NCBI GenBank assembly: GCA_017304475.1
Contig: JAFKKV010000025.1
Location: 94,967 to 158,966 of the forward strand
DNA: 64,000 nt
From: Hyphomicrobiales bacterium
Lineage (GTDB): Bacteria > Pseudomonadota > Alphaproteobacteria > Rhizobiales > Phreatobacteraceae
Direction: 5' to 3'
How positions within the stretch are numbered: position 1 is the first letter of the stretch; each line of letters starts with the position of its first letter. Position numbers and translations under genes: made by a program. Shown here one piece after another: positions 8,023 to 18,400 of the stretch. Below the pieces are notes generated by a model, which did not search any database, had not been told where the DNA came from, and saw nothing but the letters and a program-made list of their open reading frames with translations.

Positions 8023-8801
8023 GACATCGGCTCCCTCAGGAAGTCGAGAACCAGGGCATTGAAGACCTCCGGCTCGGTCACGGTAAAGCCATGGCCGCCT
8101 TCCGCGGTCAGCGACAGGCGGGCGGCCGGCATGGCCTCGGCCAGCGCCTGCGAGCAGGTCCAGGGCACCAGAAGGTCGTCGCGCGAGGCCGCGACCAGGG
8201 TCGGCACGTGGATGTCGCCGAGCCGGCCGGCCATATCGAAAGCGCTGAGCGCGCCGATCCGCCGGAGCAAGGTATCGACCCCTTGGAAATGTCTGACACC
8301 CTCCGCGGTCTCGGTCGCCGCACGGCCCGCATGGCGCGACAGCCAGGGCGCGGGGAACAGGAAGATCGGCTGGGCGCGGACATAGGCCTCGACGCCCGAA
8401 TTGATCAGCAGGTCCTTGCGCATGGCGAAGCAGTTCAGGGTATGCGGATCGGCCTTGGCCCAGGCATTGACCAGGATGAGCTTCCGCAGCCGGTGCGGCT
8501 GCCGGTGCGCCAGTTCGAGCCCGACCAGGCCACCGAGCGCATGGCCCATGACATGGCAACGGCCGATGCCGAGCTGGTCGATGATCCCGATGACGTCGTC
8601 GGCCATGGCCGAAATCTGATAGCCTTCGGGCAATTCGGCCCGGTTCCGGCCGGTGCCGCGCTGGTCATAGGTGACGACGCGATAATGCTCAGCCAGCGCG
8701 GCGATCTGGGGTTTCCAGAAGGCGCCGAGGCCGCCGAGACCGGCCGAAAGCAGGACGGTCTCGGCATCCGGTTCGCTGCGTCCGTGAAGCTCGAACTGCA
8801 T
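8019..8801 (-). CDS. rutD: Aminoacrylate hydrolase RutD (alpha/beta hydrolase)
   Basis: A 260-residue alpha/beta hydrolase. Diagnostic RutD stretches are LLSAGLGGLGAFWKPQ, VVTYDQRGTGRNRAELPEGY, VMGHALGGLVGLELA (Ala at the nucleophile-elbow position, as in E. coli RutD), YVRAQPIFLFPAPWLS and ASRDDLLVP. The role is hydrolysis of aminoacrylate to malonic semialdehyde and ammonia, a step that is also spontaneous. ATG at 8801 is chosen over an in-frame start at 8900 because it matches family length and lies 5 bp after the rutC stop. Confidence 0.93.
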   Translation of the reverse strand: MQFELHGRSEPDAETVLLSAGLGGLGAFWKPQIAALAEHYRVVTYDQRGTGRNRAELPEGYQISAMADDVIGIIDQLGIGRCHVMGHALGGLVGLELAHRQPHRLRKLILVNAWAKADPHTLNCFAMRKDLLINSGVEAYVRAQPIFLFPAPWLSRHAGRAATETAEGVRHFQGVDTLLRRIGALSAFDMAGRLGDIHVPTLVAASRDDLLVPWTCSQALAEAMPAARLSLTAEGGHGFTVTEPEVFNALVLDFLREPMS

Positions 8802-8806
8802 CGGCC

Positions 8807-9214
8807 TCAGCCCGGTTTTCCGACAATGATTTGGCCGACATGGGCAACGGTGGCGATCTCGACCAGCGCATCCGGTTTCACCAGACCGCACTGGATGCAA
8901 TAGCGCGCCGGCTTGTCGCCCGGGAAATACTCGGCATAGACCGCGTTGACCGCGCCGTAATTGGCCCAGTCGGTGACGAAGATATGGTTCATGGTGACGT
9001 CGGCCATGGTGCCGCCGGCGGCCTCGATCACCGTCTTGATGGTTTCCAGCACATGGCGGGTCTGGGCCGCGGCATCGCCGACATGAACGACATTGTTGTC
9101 CTTGTCGAAAGGCAGCGTGCCCGAGACATAGACGACACCGTCGGCCATGGCGCCGGGCGAATAGGGCGCCAGCGGCTTGCCGGAGCCGGGCGGGATGATC
9201 GCGGTCATGGGCAT
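8807..9214 (-). CDS. rutC: Rut pathway Rid-family protein RutC
   Basis: A 135-residue YjgF/YER057c/UK114 protein almost colinear with E. coli RutC: IIPPGSGKPLAPYSPGAMAD, VYVSGTLPFD, AQTRHVLETIKTVIEAAGGTMADVT and FPGDKPARYCIQCGLVKPDALVEIATVAH. The Arg of PARYCIQC is the Rid-family catalytic Arg. RutC is thought to act on the (per)aminoacrylate intermediate. The start at 9214 is set by the conserved M-P-x-x-x-I-I-P beginning. Confidence 0.93.
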   Translation of the reverse strand: MPMTAIIPPGSGKPLAPYSPGAMADGVVYVSGTLPFDKDNNVVHVGDAAAQTRHVLETIKTVIEAAGGTMADVTMNHIFVTDWANYGAVNAVYAEYFPGDKPARYCIQCGLVKPDALVEIATVAHVGQIIVGKPG

Positions 9215-9263
9215 GGAAGGTCTCCGGTTTTCAGGATCATGATGGACGCCGGTGGAAACGGGT

Positions 9264-10003
9264 TCAGTCGGCCGGGCGCTGCGAGATCGTGCCGCAGAAA
9301 TCCGCGACCGTGGTGACCCAGCCGAAAAAAGTCTCGATGTTGAACAACGCGGCCCTCTGGGCAAAATCCGGCCCCGCCTGATGGGTGGCATCCTCCAGCA
9401 CCACGCCGAAATATTCGAGATGGAAAGCATCGCGCAGCGAGGATTCGACGCAGACATTGGTGGCGATGCCGGTAAAGACCAGATTGCGGATGCCGCGGGC
9501 GCGCAGGACGCTGTCGATATTGGTATTGAAGAAGCCGCTATAGCGCGTCTTGGGGATGACGATGTCCCCGGGTTCGGGCTTCAGGGCATCGACGAGAGCA
9601 TAGTCCCAGCCGCCCTTGGCGAGCAGTTGGCCGGCAAGCTCCGGACGCTTGCGCATGGTCTTCAAGGCATTGGACTTGTACCAGTTGGGCGAGCCGGGCC
9701 CGCCCGCTTCGGCATAGTCCTTGTCCCAGCCGTTCTGGAAGAAGATCACGGGAATGCCGGCCGAACGCGCGACCTCCACCGTGATCCTGATCTTGTCGAT
9801 CGCCGCGGCCGCGCCGGAAATGTCGAAACCGGCGAGATCGAGATAGCCGCCGGGCGAGGCATAGGCATTCTGCATGTCGACGACGATGACCGCCGTCTCC
9901 TTGACGTTGATCCGGAGCGGCTCCGGCCGCGCCGGCAAGGTCACGGCCGCGCCCGGCGGACCGACCGGGGCGAAACCAGCGGCAACCGTCTCGGGGCCTG
10001 CCA

Positions 10004-10004
<1 letters not shown>
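9264..10004 (-). CDS. rutB: Ureidoacrylate/peroxyureidoacrylate amidohydrolase RutB (isochorismatase-like)
   Basis: A 246-residue cysteine hydrolase. The triad is visible as VVDMQNAY (Asp), PKTRYSGFFNT (Lys) and FTGIATNVCVESSLRDA (Cys). It cleaves the ureidoacrylate peracid made by RutA into peroxyaminoacrylate and carbamate, releasing CO2 and NH3. The ATG at 10004 overlaps the rutA TGA by one base; a GTG one codon upstream is also possible. Confidence 0.94.
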
Positions 10005-11092
<1,088 letters not shown>

Positions 11093-11241
11093 CGCTTGCT
11101 CCTCGGGCTTGGCGGAGCGCGGTTCCCGGGCGGATGGTCCACCGCGGCCGCCTCCAGGGGCTCGTCCAACGAAAATGCACGCGCCGTGCCAGGCCACGGA
11201 CCCTTGATTTTACAAAGGCTTAGAAAGCCTCTCTGGGCGAA

Positions 11242-11261
11242 TTCGGACCAATCGGTCCGAA
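11242..11261. promoter_or_regulatory. Putative RutR operator between rutA and rutR
   Basis: Perfect inverted repeat with 8-bp arms TTCGGACC and GGTCCGAA around AATC. The core GACCA-N3-GGTC matches the E. coli RutR consensus TTGACCA-N2-TGGTCAA at the inner positions. It lies 150 bp from the rutA start and 112 bp from the rutR start, so one site could control both. Confidence 0.7.
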
Positions 11262-11372
11262 AAGACTAGATAGTCCGCATCATCAGCGCAAGCCTGCCTA
11301 ACTCTTGGTCAACAGGGCCTGGCCCGCGCGCGACGCTTGCGAGCCGATGGCAGCCCGTGCCAAGTGGCTGAC

Positions 11373-12143
11373 ATGCCCCCGCCGGCCAAACCCGACAGCC
11401 CGACATCGCCCGCCGCCAAGGCGCGTCGCGCGATGCCGCGACGCGCCAAGGCCAGCAGGCCAGCAAAGGCCCCCGGCGCCCCGGCCGAGGCCGCCGATGG
11501 TTCCGCTGAGCCCGTTCCGCATGGGCGCGGCCGCAAGATCGCAGCCAAGCGCACGGCTATCCTGGGCGCGGGGCTGAAGCTGTTCTCGCGCTATGGCCTG
11601 CACGGCGCGACCATGGAAGAGATCGCCAAGGCGGCCCATGTTTCCAAGACCAATCTCTTCTATTATTTCGCCTCCAAGGAAGAGATCTATGTCGCGATCC
11701 TGCGCCAGCTGCTGGAAAGCTGGTTCGCGCCGCTCGACGGCCTCAAGCCGGAGGCCGATCCGGTCGCCGCGATCGGCGCCTATATCCGGCAAAAGGTGAT
11801 CTTCTCGCGCGACAATCCGGATGCCTCGCGGCTGTTCTGCCTGGAAATCGTGCAGGGCGCGCCGCTGCTCGGACCTGAATTGCGCGGTGTCCTGAAAGCG
11901 GTCGTCGATGCCAAGGCCGGGGTCATCCGCGCCTGGGTCGCCGCGGGCAAGCTCGCGGCCGTCGATCCCCATCACCTGCTCTTCTCGATCTGGGCGACCA
12001 CCCAGCACTATGCCGATTTTGCCGCGCAGATCGACGCCGTCATCGGCCGCGACCTGACGGACGAGACCTATCTCGAAGCGACCATCGCCAACATCCAGCG
12101 CATCGTGCTCGACGGCGTCAGGCCAAGGGGTGCCGGAGGGTAG
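11373..12143 (+). CDS. rutR: Pyrimidine-responsive TetR-family regulator RutR
   Basis: A 256-residue regulator. The TetR HTH (ILGAGLKLFSRYGLHGATMEEIAKAAHVSKTNLFYYF) is at about residues 52-90. The C-terminal domain follows E. coli RutR closely (SKEEIYVAILRQLLESWFAPL, DASRLFCLEIVQGAPLLGPEL, IWATTQHYADFAAQIDAV, NIQRIVLDGVRPR). E. coli RutR is released from DNA by uracil or thymine. This homologue has an extra ~45-residue Ala/Pro/Lys/Arg-rich N-terminal tail. ATG 11373 is preferred to a TTG at 11337. Confidence 0.92.
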   Translation: MPPPAKPDSPTSPAAKARRAMPRRAKASRPAKAPGAPAEAADGSAEPVPHGRGRKIAAKRTAILGAGLKLFSRYGLHGATMEEIAKAAHVSKTNLFYYFASKEEIYVAILRQLLESWFAPLDGLKPEADPVAAIGAYIRQKVIFSRDNPDASRLFCLEIVQGAPLLGPELRGVLKAVVDAKAGVIRAWVAAGKLAAVDPHHLLFSIWATTQHYADFAAQIDAVIGRDLTDETYLEATIANIQRIVLDGVRPRGAGG

Positions 12144-12190
12144 CAAGCAGCCGCCGTCGCCCCACCCGTCGGAGAAGCCCATGAAAATGA

Positions 12191-12349
12191 CCCTCTCCCA
12201 GAGGGAGAGGGTGGCGCCGTCAGGCGCCGGGTGAGGGGTCGTCCATCTCCGGATGAGGCAGCATGCGGCGTGAGCGTTTGTGTTAGTTTTAGGCGCCCAC
12301 GCCCCTCACCCGGCAGCTGACGCTGCCACCCTCTCCCTCTGGGAGAGGG
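12191..12349. repeat. Dispersed palindromic intergenic repeat, copy 2 of 7
   Basis: CCCTCTCCC-bounded 159-bp element with near-complementary outer arms, carrying GGTGGCGCCGTCAGGCGCC on the left and the complementary CGGCAGCTGACG type on the right. It occupies most of the 364-bp gap between rutR and the HtrA-like gene. No other gene is seen in that gap. Confidence 0.85.
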
Positions 12350-12507
12350 TTTGCCGGGTTGAGCTTTTGCCTTGAGGTAAGCTTTCTTGCCCGCGCACGG
12401 CGACCGCTGCCCCCCCATCACGCCTGCCCATCTGGCTAGTGGACGCGACGCAACCCCGGGCACATCTCTACGGCATGCATTTCGACAGAACGCATTCCGG
12501 AGGTCCC

Positions 12508-13377
12508 ATGAGCACACCCATCCAAGACCTGTCCACCGCACTCGAAGGCATGGTCGCCCATCTGGCGCCGAGCGTCGTTTCGGTCGTCTCCCATCGCATG
12601 CGGGCCTCGGGCTTCGCGTGGCGCGCCGGGCTCGTCGTCACATCGGACGAGGGCCTTGCCGAGGACGGCGAGGTTCGCGTGACCTTGCCTGGCGGCGAGG
12701 GCATCGCCGCCCATGTCGTCGGACGCGACCCGGGCACGGCCATCGCCCTGCTCAGGATCGAGCGGCCCGACCTGCAACCGGCCGCCCTGGCGGCGCCCCA
12801 GCCCTCGCCCGGCGCCCTCGTGCTCACCGTGGGCGCGGAAAGCGGCGCGCCGACCGCGGCCCTCGGTGTTGTCTCGGTCAGTTCGGGCCCCTGGCAGTCG
12901 ATGCGCGGCGGCGAGATCGATGCACGCATCGAACTCGACACACGCCTGCGCGGGGCGGCCGAAGGAGGCCTTGTGCTCAATGCCGCCGGCCAGGCCTTCG
13001 GCATGGCGGTCTTCGGCCCGCGCCGGCGGGTTCTGGTCATCCCTTCCACCACTATCGAGCGGGTCGCGACGAAGCTGGAGAGCCATGGACGGATCCCGCG
13101 CGGCTATCTCGGCCTCGGCCTGCATCCGGTGTCGACCGAGGGCCATGGCACGGGCGCCATGGTGATGAACGTCGACCCGAAAGGCCCGGCGGCCGCCGCC
13201 GATATTCATCAGGGCGACGTGCTGGTGCGCTTCGATGGCAAACCCATCACCCGGCTGCAGCCCTTGCTGCGATCGCTCGGCCCCGACAGCGTCGGACGGC
13301 TCGTCGAGATCGAGCTGCGACGCGGCGGCCAATCGCACCAGACGAAGCTGCAGGTCGGGGAAAGGCCGGCGGCTTGA
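12508..13377 (+). CDS. HtrA/DegP-like protein with PDZ domain and degenerate catalytic triad
   Basis: A 289-residue protein without a signal peptide. Residues ~10-185 follow the trypsin-like fold of HtrA proteases, but the triad appears lost: the TNNHV position reads TSDEG (His to Glu48), the TDLALL position reads TAIALL (Asp to Ala), and the GNSGGPLVN position reads GAAEGGLVLN (Ser lost). Residues ~195-285 are a PDZ domain (YLGLGLHPV, AMVMNVDPKGPAAAADIHQGDVL). It is therefore more likely a binding or sensing protein than a protease. The start has GGAGG 5 bp upstream. The stop overlaps the next gene's TTG start. Confidence 0.75.
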   Translation: MSTPIQDLSTALEGMVAHLAPSVVSVVSHRMRASGFAWRAGLVVTSDEGLAEDGEVRVTLPGGEGIAAHVVGRDPGTAIALLRIERPDLQPAALAAPQPSPGALVLTVGAESGAPTAALGVVSVSSGPWQSMRGGEIDARIELDTRLRGAAEGGLVLNAAGQAFGMAVFGPRRRVLVIPSTTIERVATKLESHGRIPRGYLGLGLHPVSTEGHGTGAMVMNVDPKGPAAAADIHQGDVLVRFDGKPITRLQPLLRSLGPDSVGRLVEIELRRGGQSHQTKLQVGERPAA

Positions 13378-13754
13378 AAGACCCGCGCGCGAAAGACCGG
13401 TTGCGGCTGGCGGTCGACGTGGCCGCTCCGGCGCTTGCCGACCGGATCGCATCGGCCTTGGCCGATATCGAAGAGATCGATCTGGTCGACAAGGACGATG
13501 AGCCCGACGCGCTCATCGTCGCCGCGCCGGGTGCGACGCCCGATCTGGATGCCGGCATCGCGCTCACCGCTCGCGAACTGGAAGTGCTGGCCCTGCTGGC
13601 GGAGGGCGCATCCAACAAGCTGATCGCCCGCCGGCTCGGCATTACCGCGCATACGGCCAAATATCACGTCGCATCCCTGCTGGAGAAACTGGACGCGGTG
13701 AGCCGCACGGATGCGGTAGCGCATGCACTGAGGACCGGCGTGCTGCATCTTTGA
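13374..13754 (+). CDS. LuxR-type response-regulator-like transcription factor
   Basis: A 126-residue protein read from a TTG that overlaps the upstream stop codon (TTGA), which implies coupled translation. Residues ~65-126 form a LuxR/GerE HTH (LTARELEVLALLAEGASNKLIARRLGITAHTAKYHV). The first ~60 residues resemble a shortened receiver domain: DALIVAAP matches a beta strand, but the acidic pocket and phospho-Asp are not evident. Probably controlled through the overlapping pseudo-protease and not by phosphorylation; that is inference. Confidence 0.75.
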   Translation: MKDPRAKDRLRLAVDVAAPALADRIASALADIEEIDLVDKDDEPDALIVAAPGATPDLDAGIALTARELEVLALLAEGASNKLIARRLGITAHTAKYHVASLLEKLDAVSRTDAVAHALRTGVLHL

Positions 13755-13835
13755 GGCGCGCGGGCGGCGGCGGAGCAAGGCGCGGCGCGTCGCTAAACGC
13801 ACCCTCCGCTTGGTGTCGAAAAGTGCGGAAATCGA

Positions 13836-13995
13836 CCCTCTCCCATAGGGAGGGGGGGGGCAGCGTCAGCTGCCGGGTGAGGGGTCGTCCATCTCCGGAG
13901 GGGACGGCACGCTCGACGCGCAACGGCATCAGTTCCGAGGGCCTACGCCCCTCACCCGGCGCCTGACGGCGCCACCCTCTCCCTATGGGAGAGGG
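13836..13995. repeat. Dispersed palindromic intergenic repeat, copy 3 of 7
   Basis: CCCTCTCCC-bounded 160-bp element. The left hairpin is degraded (a run of nine G replaces GGGAGAGGG). It fills the first part of the 433-bp gap before the AraC gene. The remaining ~190 bp (13996-14187) is less G+C-rich than its surroundings and probably holds the AraC promoter. Confidence 0.83.
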
Positions 13996-14187
13996 TCGAT
14001 CTCCGCAGCCTTTCCCACCAGCGCATCGACTTCTTTGGCCACCCAAGAACCTTAACCTCGAATCTTGTCGTAAAGCGCACCGCATTTGACCTACCGCGCA
14101 TAAGAACTTCACCGACTAGACAGAGCCTGTTCGGCTCAAATACTCATCTCTCCTGGGGAAGACGCGTATCCGGAAAAGGCCTTTTAC

Positions 14188-15150
14188 TTGCTCAAAAAGA
14201 ACGTCTTCTCGTCGAACGACCTGCCCGGGCACCTCGACGAACAGGCCCGGTTCGCGCTCTGGCAGGACATTCATGTCGCCGAAATCTGGTCGGTCGAATA
14301 TTCCACGTCGGAGAACCTGCCGTTCGAGGCCGATATCGAGGCGACCGCAGTCGGCGAGCTGGTGCTCGGCCAGATGGCGGGCACCATCAAGCGGGCCTCG
14401 CGAAAGGCGCGCAACATCGCCGATGACAGCCGCGACGGTTACCTCCTGCTGGTCAATACCGGCGACACGACCTTGAGCGGTGCCCAGATCGGGCGCGACT
14501 ATAGCGTCGGCCGCGGCGAGGCCGCCCTGGTCTCGGCGTCCGAACCCTTGCAGATGATCGGCGGCGACAGGAACATCTGGATGAATGTGGTGATCCCGCG
14601 CGCCGTGCTGGAGGATGCCTTCGCCCGGGTCGAGGATCGCCTGGCGCTGCCGATCGCGGCCGACAACGCCGCTCTCGACATGCTGCGGCGCTATTGCCGT
14701 TTTCTGGAGACCGGCCCGGCCATCGTCTCACCCGATCTCATCACCCATGCCACCGAAACCATCGTCGACCTGATCGGCCTGGCGACCGGTGCCAAGGGTG
14801 AGGCCGCCGAGCTCGCCGGCCTGCGCGGCCTGCGCGCGGCACGGCTCCAGGCGATCCTCGGCAAGGTCTCCGAGAATTTCACCGACCCCACCATCTCCGC
14901 CCAGACGGTCGCCCACTCGCTCGGCCTGTCGGTACGCTATGTCCATGACCTCCTGCAGGAAACCGGGGTGAGCTTCGCCGAGCGCGTTCTCGAGCTGCGC
15001 CTCAAGCGGGCTCACCGGATGCTGTCGGACCGGCGCTATGACCCGATGAAGATCAGCGAGATCGCGCTGATGAGCGGTTTCAGCGACGTGTCCTATTTCA
15101 ACCGCTGCTTCCGCCGCCGGTTCGGTTCGACACCGGGCGGCGCGCGCTAA
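14188..15150 (+). CDS. AraC-family transcriptional regulator (AraC-binding-like N-terminus)
   Basis: A 320-residue regulator. The N-terminal ~200 residues are of the AraC_binding_2 type (LPGHLDEQARFALWQDIHVAEIW, then a cupin-like stretch). The C-terminal ~100 residues are the double HTH (ISAQTVAHSLGLSVRYVHDLLQETGVSFAERVLELRLKRAHRML, then ISEIALMSGFSDVSYFNRCFRRRFGSTP). The start is TTG at 14188 with GGAAAAGG 8 bp upstream. It precedes the first autotransporter gene on the same strand by 258 bp and may control it; that is only suggested by position. Confidence 0.85.
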   Translation: MLKKNVFSSNDLPGHLDEQARFALWQDIHVAEIWSVEYSTSENLPFEADIEATAVGELVLGQMAGTIKRASRKARNIADDSRDGYLLLVNTGDTTLSGAQIGRDYSVGRGEAALVSASEPLQMIGGDRNIWMNVVIPRAVLEDAFARVEDRLALPIAADNAALDMLRRYCRFLETGPAIVSPDLITHATETIVDLIGLATGAKGEAAELAGLRGLRAARLQAILGKVSENFTDPTISAQTVAHSLGLSVRYVHDLLQETGVSFAERVLELRLKRAHRMLSDRRYDPMKISEIALMSGFSDVSYFNRCFRRRFGSTPGGAR

Positions 15151-15408
15151 CCGGCCGGAGGGCGCGCGGGGGGCGGCAGCGGCGCCCCTGGCCACGCATT
15201 GGCAGGCCCCGCCGACGCATGCCCCTTGGCGACATGGCGCCGGCGCGGGGATTCGGCACGGCCTCCCATGCGGCGCGTGGGCCACACATCACAAGAAATG
15301 CGGGCAACGCACTGCAGGACAATTCCACTGCCGTCCGGCCCAAGACGGCCGCGCCCGGCAATGTGACACAGGAGCCCCCGTTTCATCGGCATCGGCCAGG
15401 GCGAATTC

Positions 15409-18400
15409 ATGACGTCGGCACTTTCGAGACACGACCGCAAAAGACCGCGCCACGCCAAGCCCGCCTCGATCTCTCCCAGTCCACTCGCCTTGACGCTCGC
15501 GCTCGGCTGCTCGGCGCTCGTCTCGGTGAGCCTGCCCGGTCCGGCGGCCGCGGCCGACTGGACCGGCGCCATTTCCAGCGACTGGTTTGTGACCGGCAAC
15601 TGGACCCCGGCAGCCGTTCCGGCCGGCGGCACCGATGTCCTGATCAATTCCGGCACGCCGAATCCGGCCGTCATCAACGGCCCGAACGCCACGGCCCGTC
15701 ACCTGTCGATCGGGGACGCGACGCTGACCATCTCGAATGGCGGAACGCTGATCACCAACGGTATCGGCTCCATCGCCTATACCGGCGCGACCAGTGGCGC
15801 CGCGACCGTCACCGGCGCCGGCTCGACCTGGACCAGCGTCGGGCCGATCTATGTCGGCCACATCACATCAGGCACCGGAACGCTGACGATCTCGAACGGC
15901 GGCAAGGTCTATAGCGGCACGGGCCATGTCGGCTTCTTTTCGGGCTCCACCGGCATTGCCAGCGTCGACGGCGCGGGTTCCGCCTGGATCAGCAATGCCG
16001 ACATCCTTGTCGGCGAAGCCGGCACGGGCACGCTGACCATTTCCAATGGCGGCCTGGTCAGCAACGTCAACGGCATGATGGCCGACACGCATGCCGGCAG
16101 CGTGACCGTCACAGGCGCCAATTCCACCTGGACCAATAGCGGCGGCCTCGTCGTCGGCAATTTCCGCCAGGCGACATTGACCATCGCCAATGGCGGCACG
16201 GTGACCAGCACGACCGGTATCATCGGCTCGTTCAACGGCTCGGTCAGCAGTGCGACGGTCAGCGGCGCGGGTTCGACCTGGACGAACAGCGCGGGCCTCA
16301 CCATCGGCCGAGAGGGCGTCGGCACGCTGACCATCATCAATGGCGGCGCGGTCAGCAACACGACCGGCATTATCGCTGCGGCCGCGGGCTCCGCCGGCAC
16401 GGCGGCGGTCGACGGCGGCGGCTCGACCTGGGCCAACAGCGCCGACCTCACCGTCGGCAAGGCCGGCACGGGCACTCTGACCATCACCAATGGCGGCACG
16501 GTCACCAATGTGACCGGCTATGTCGGCCAGATCGCGGGCGCGACCGGCACGGCAACGGTGAGCGGCGCCGGTTCGGCCTGGACCAACAGCTCGGAGCTGC
16601 GTGTCGGCCAGAACGGCACCGGCACGCTGACGATCAGCGCCGGCGGCACCGTCAGCAATACGGTCGGCTATCTCGGAAACTTCTCCGCCGGCAGCGCGAC
16701 CGTCGACGGCACCGGCTCGACCTGGACCAACAGCTCGGCTCTCTATGTCGGCGTCAGCGGAGGCGGCGTCGGCACGCTGACGATCTCCGGCGCGGGCACC
16801 GTCACCAATACGGTCGGCCATATCGGCTATTCGCTCAACTCCACCGGTACGGTCACGGTGGACGGCGCGGGTTCGGCCTGGACCAGCAGTTCAACGCTGT
16901 TCGTCGGCACCGGCGGCACCGGTACGCTGACCATCGCCAACGGTGGCGCGGTGAGCAATGCCAGCGGCATCATCGGCAATACAGGCACCGGCACGGTGAC
17001 CGTCGGCGGCATCAATTCCACCTGGACCAATAGCGGCAGCCTGACGATAGGCAATTCCGGCTTCGGCACATTGACGATTACCGGCGGCGGTACGGTCAGC
17101 AACGCCAACGGCGTTCTGGGCAATGGCGCCGGTTCCTTCGGCACGGTAACCGTCAGCGGCGCCGCCGCGACCTGGACCAACAGCTCGGACCTTGTCGTCG
17201 GTTATGCCGGCACCGGCACGCTGAATGTCAGCAATGGCGGTGCGGTATCGACCGGCGGCCCGGTGCAGATCGCCAAGCAGGCGGGTTCCATCGGCACGCT
17301 CAATATCGGCGGCGCGGCGGGCGCGGCAGCGCTGGCGCCCGGCACGCTCAACGGCGCCCCCGTCCAGTTCGGCGGCGGCACCGGCACGGTCAATTTCAAT
17401 CATACCAGCGCGGGCTATACCTTCACCTCCGTTGTCAGTGGTCTCGGCACGATCAACCAGATCGCCGGCACGACGATCCTGACGGCGGATTCGAGCGGTT
17501 TCACCGGTGCGACCCATGTGGCCGGCGGGCGGCTGGCGGTGAACGGTTCGCTGGCGAATTCGGTGGTGACCGTCTCCGGCGGCATCCTGGGCGGCACCGG
17601 CACTGTCGGCGGCATCCTCGCCCAGGCCGGCGGCACGATCGGCCCGGGCAATTCGATCGGCACGCTCGCCGTGGCCGGCAATGTCGTCCAGGCCGCGGGC
17701 TCGATCTACCAGGTCGAGCTGACCTCGACCGGCCAGGCCGACCGGATCAACGCGACGGGCACGGCGACCATCGCCGGCGGCGCAGTCCTTGATGTCGTGA
17801 AGCTCGATGCCGCGCCTTATGTGCTGGGCACCCACTACACCGTGCTGCAAGCCGATGCTGGGGTCACCGGCACCTATGCGCTCTCGGGCAATTTCATGCA
17901 GACGGCCTTTATCGGGCTCGTCGCCAACTACGACGCAACCCATGTCTATCTCGACGTCGCCAAGGTGAAGTCCTTCGCCGCGGCCGGCCAGACGCCGAAC
18001 CAGATCGCCACTGCCGGCGGCGTCGAGAGCCTCGGCAGTGGCCATTCGCTCTATGACACCGTCCTGCTGCTGCCGAGCGATGCCGCGGCGCGCGCCGCCT
18101 TCGACAGCCTGTCGGGCGAGGTCCATGCTTCGGCCCGGGGCGTGATGATCGAGGACAGCCGCTTCATCCGCGAGGCGGTCACCAACCGGGTGCGCTCGGC
18201 TTTCGACGGCGTCGGCGCGGTGGCGACCCCGGTGGTCGCCTATGACCGCGGCGGCGCTCAGGCGGCGCCCGCCAATAGCACCGGTTTCGCGGTCTGGGGC
18301 CAGGCTTTCGGCTCCTGGGGGTCGGTGTCGGGCAATGGCAATGCCGCGGCGCTCCGGCGCGATATCGGCGGCTTCTTCATCGGCGCCGACGGCCTGCTCG

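Noticed and set aside
12436..13452. 338-residue protein on the minus strand
   Set aside because: Antisense to the HtrA-like gene, whose PDZ and fold are clear on the plus strand.
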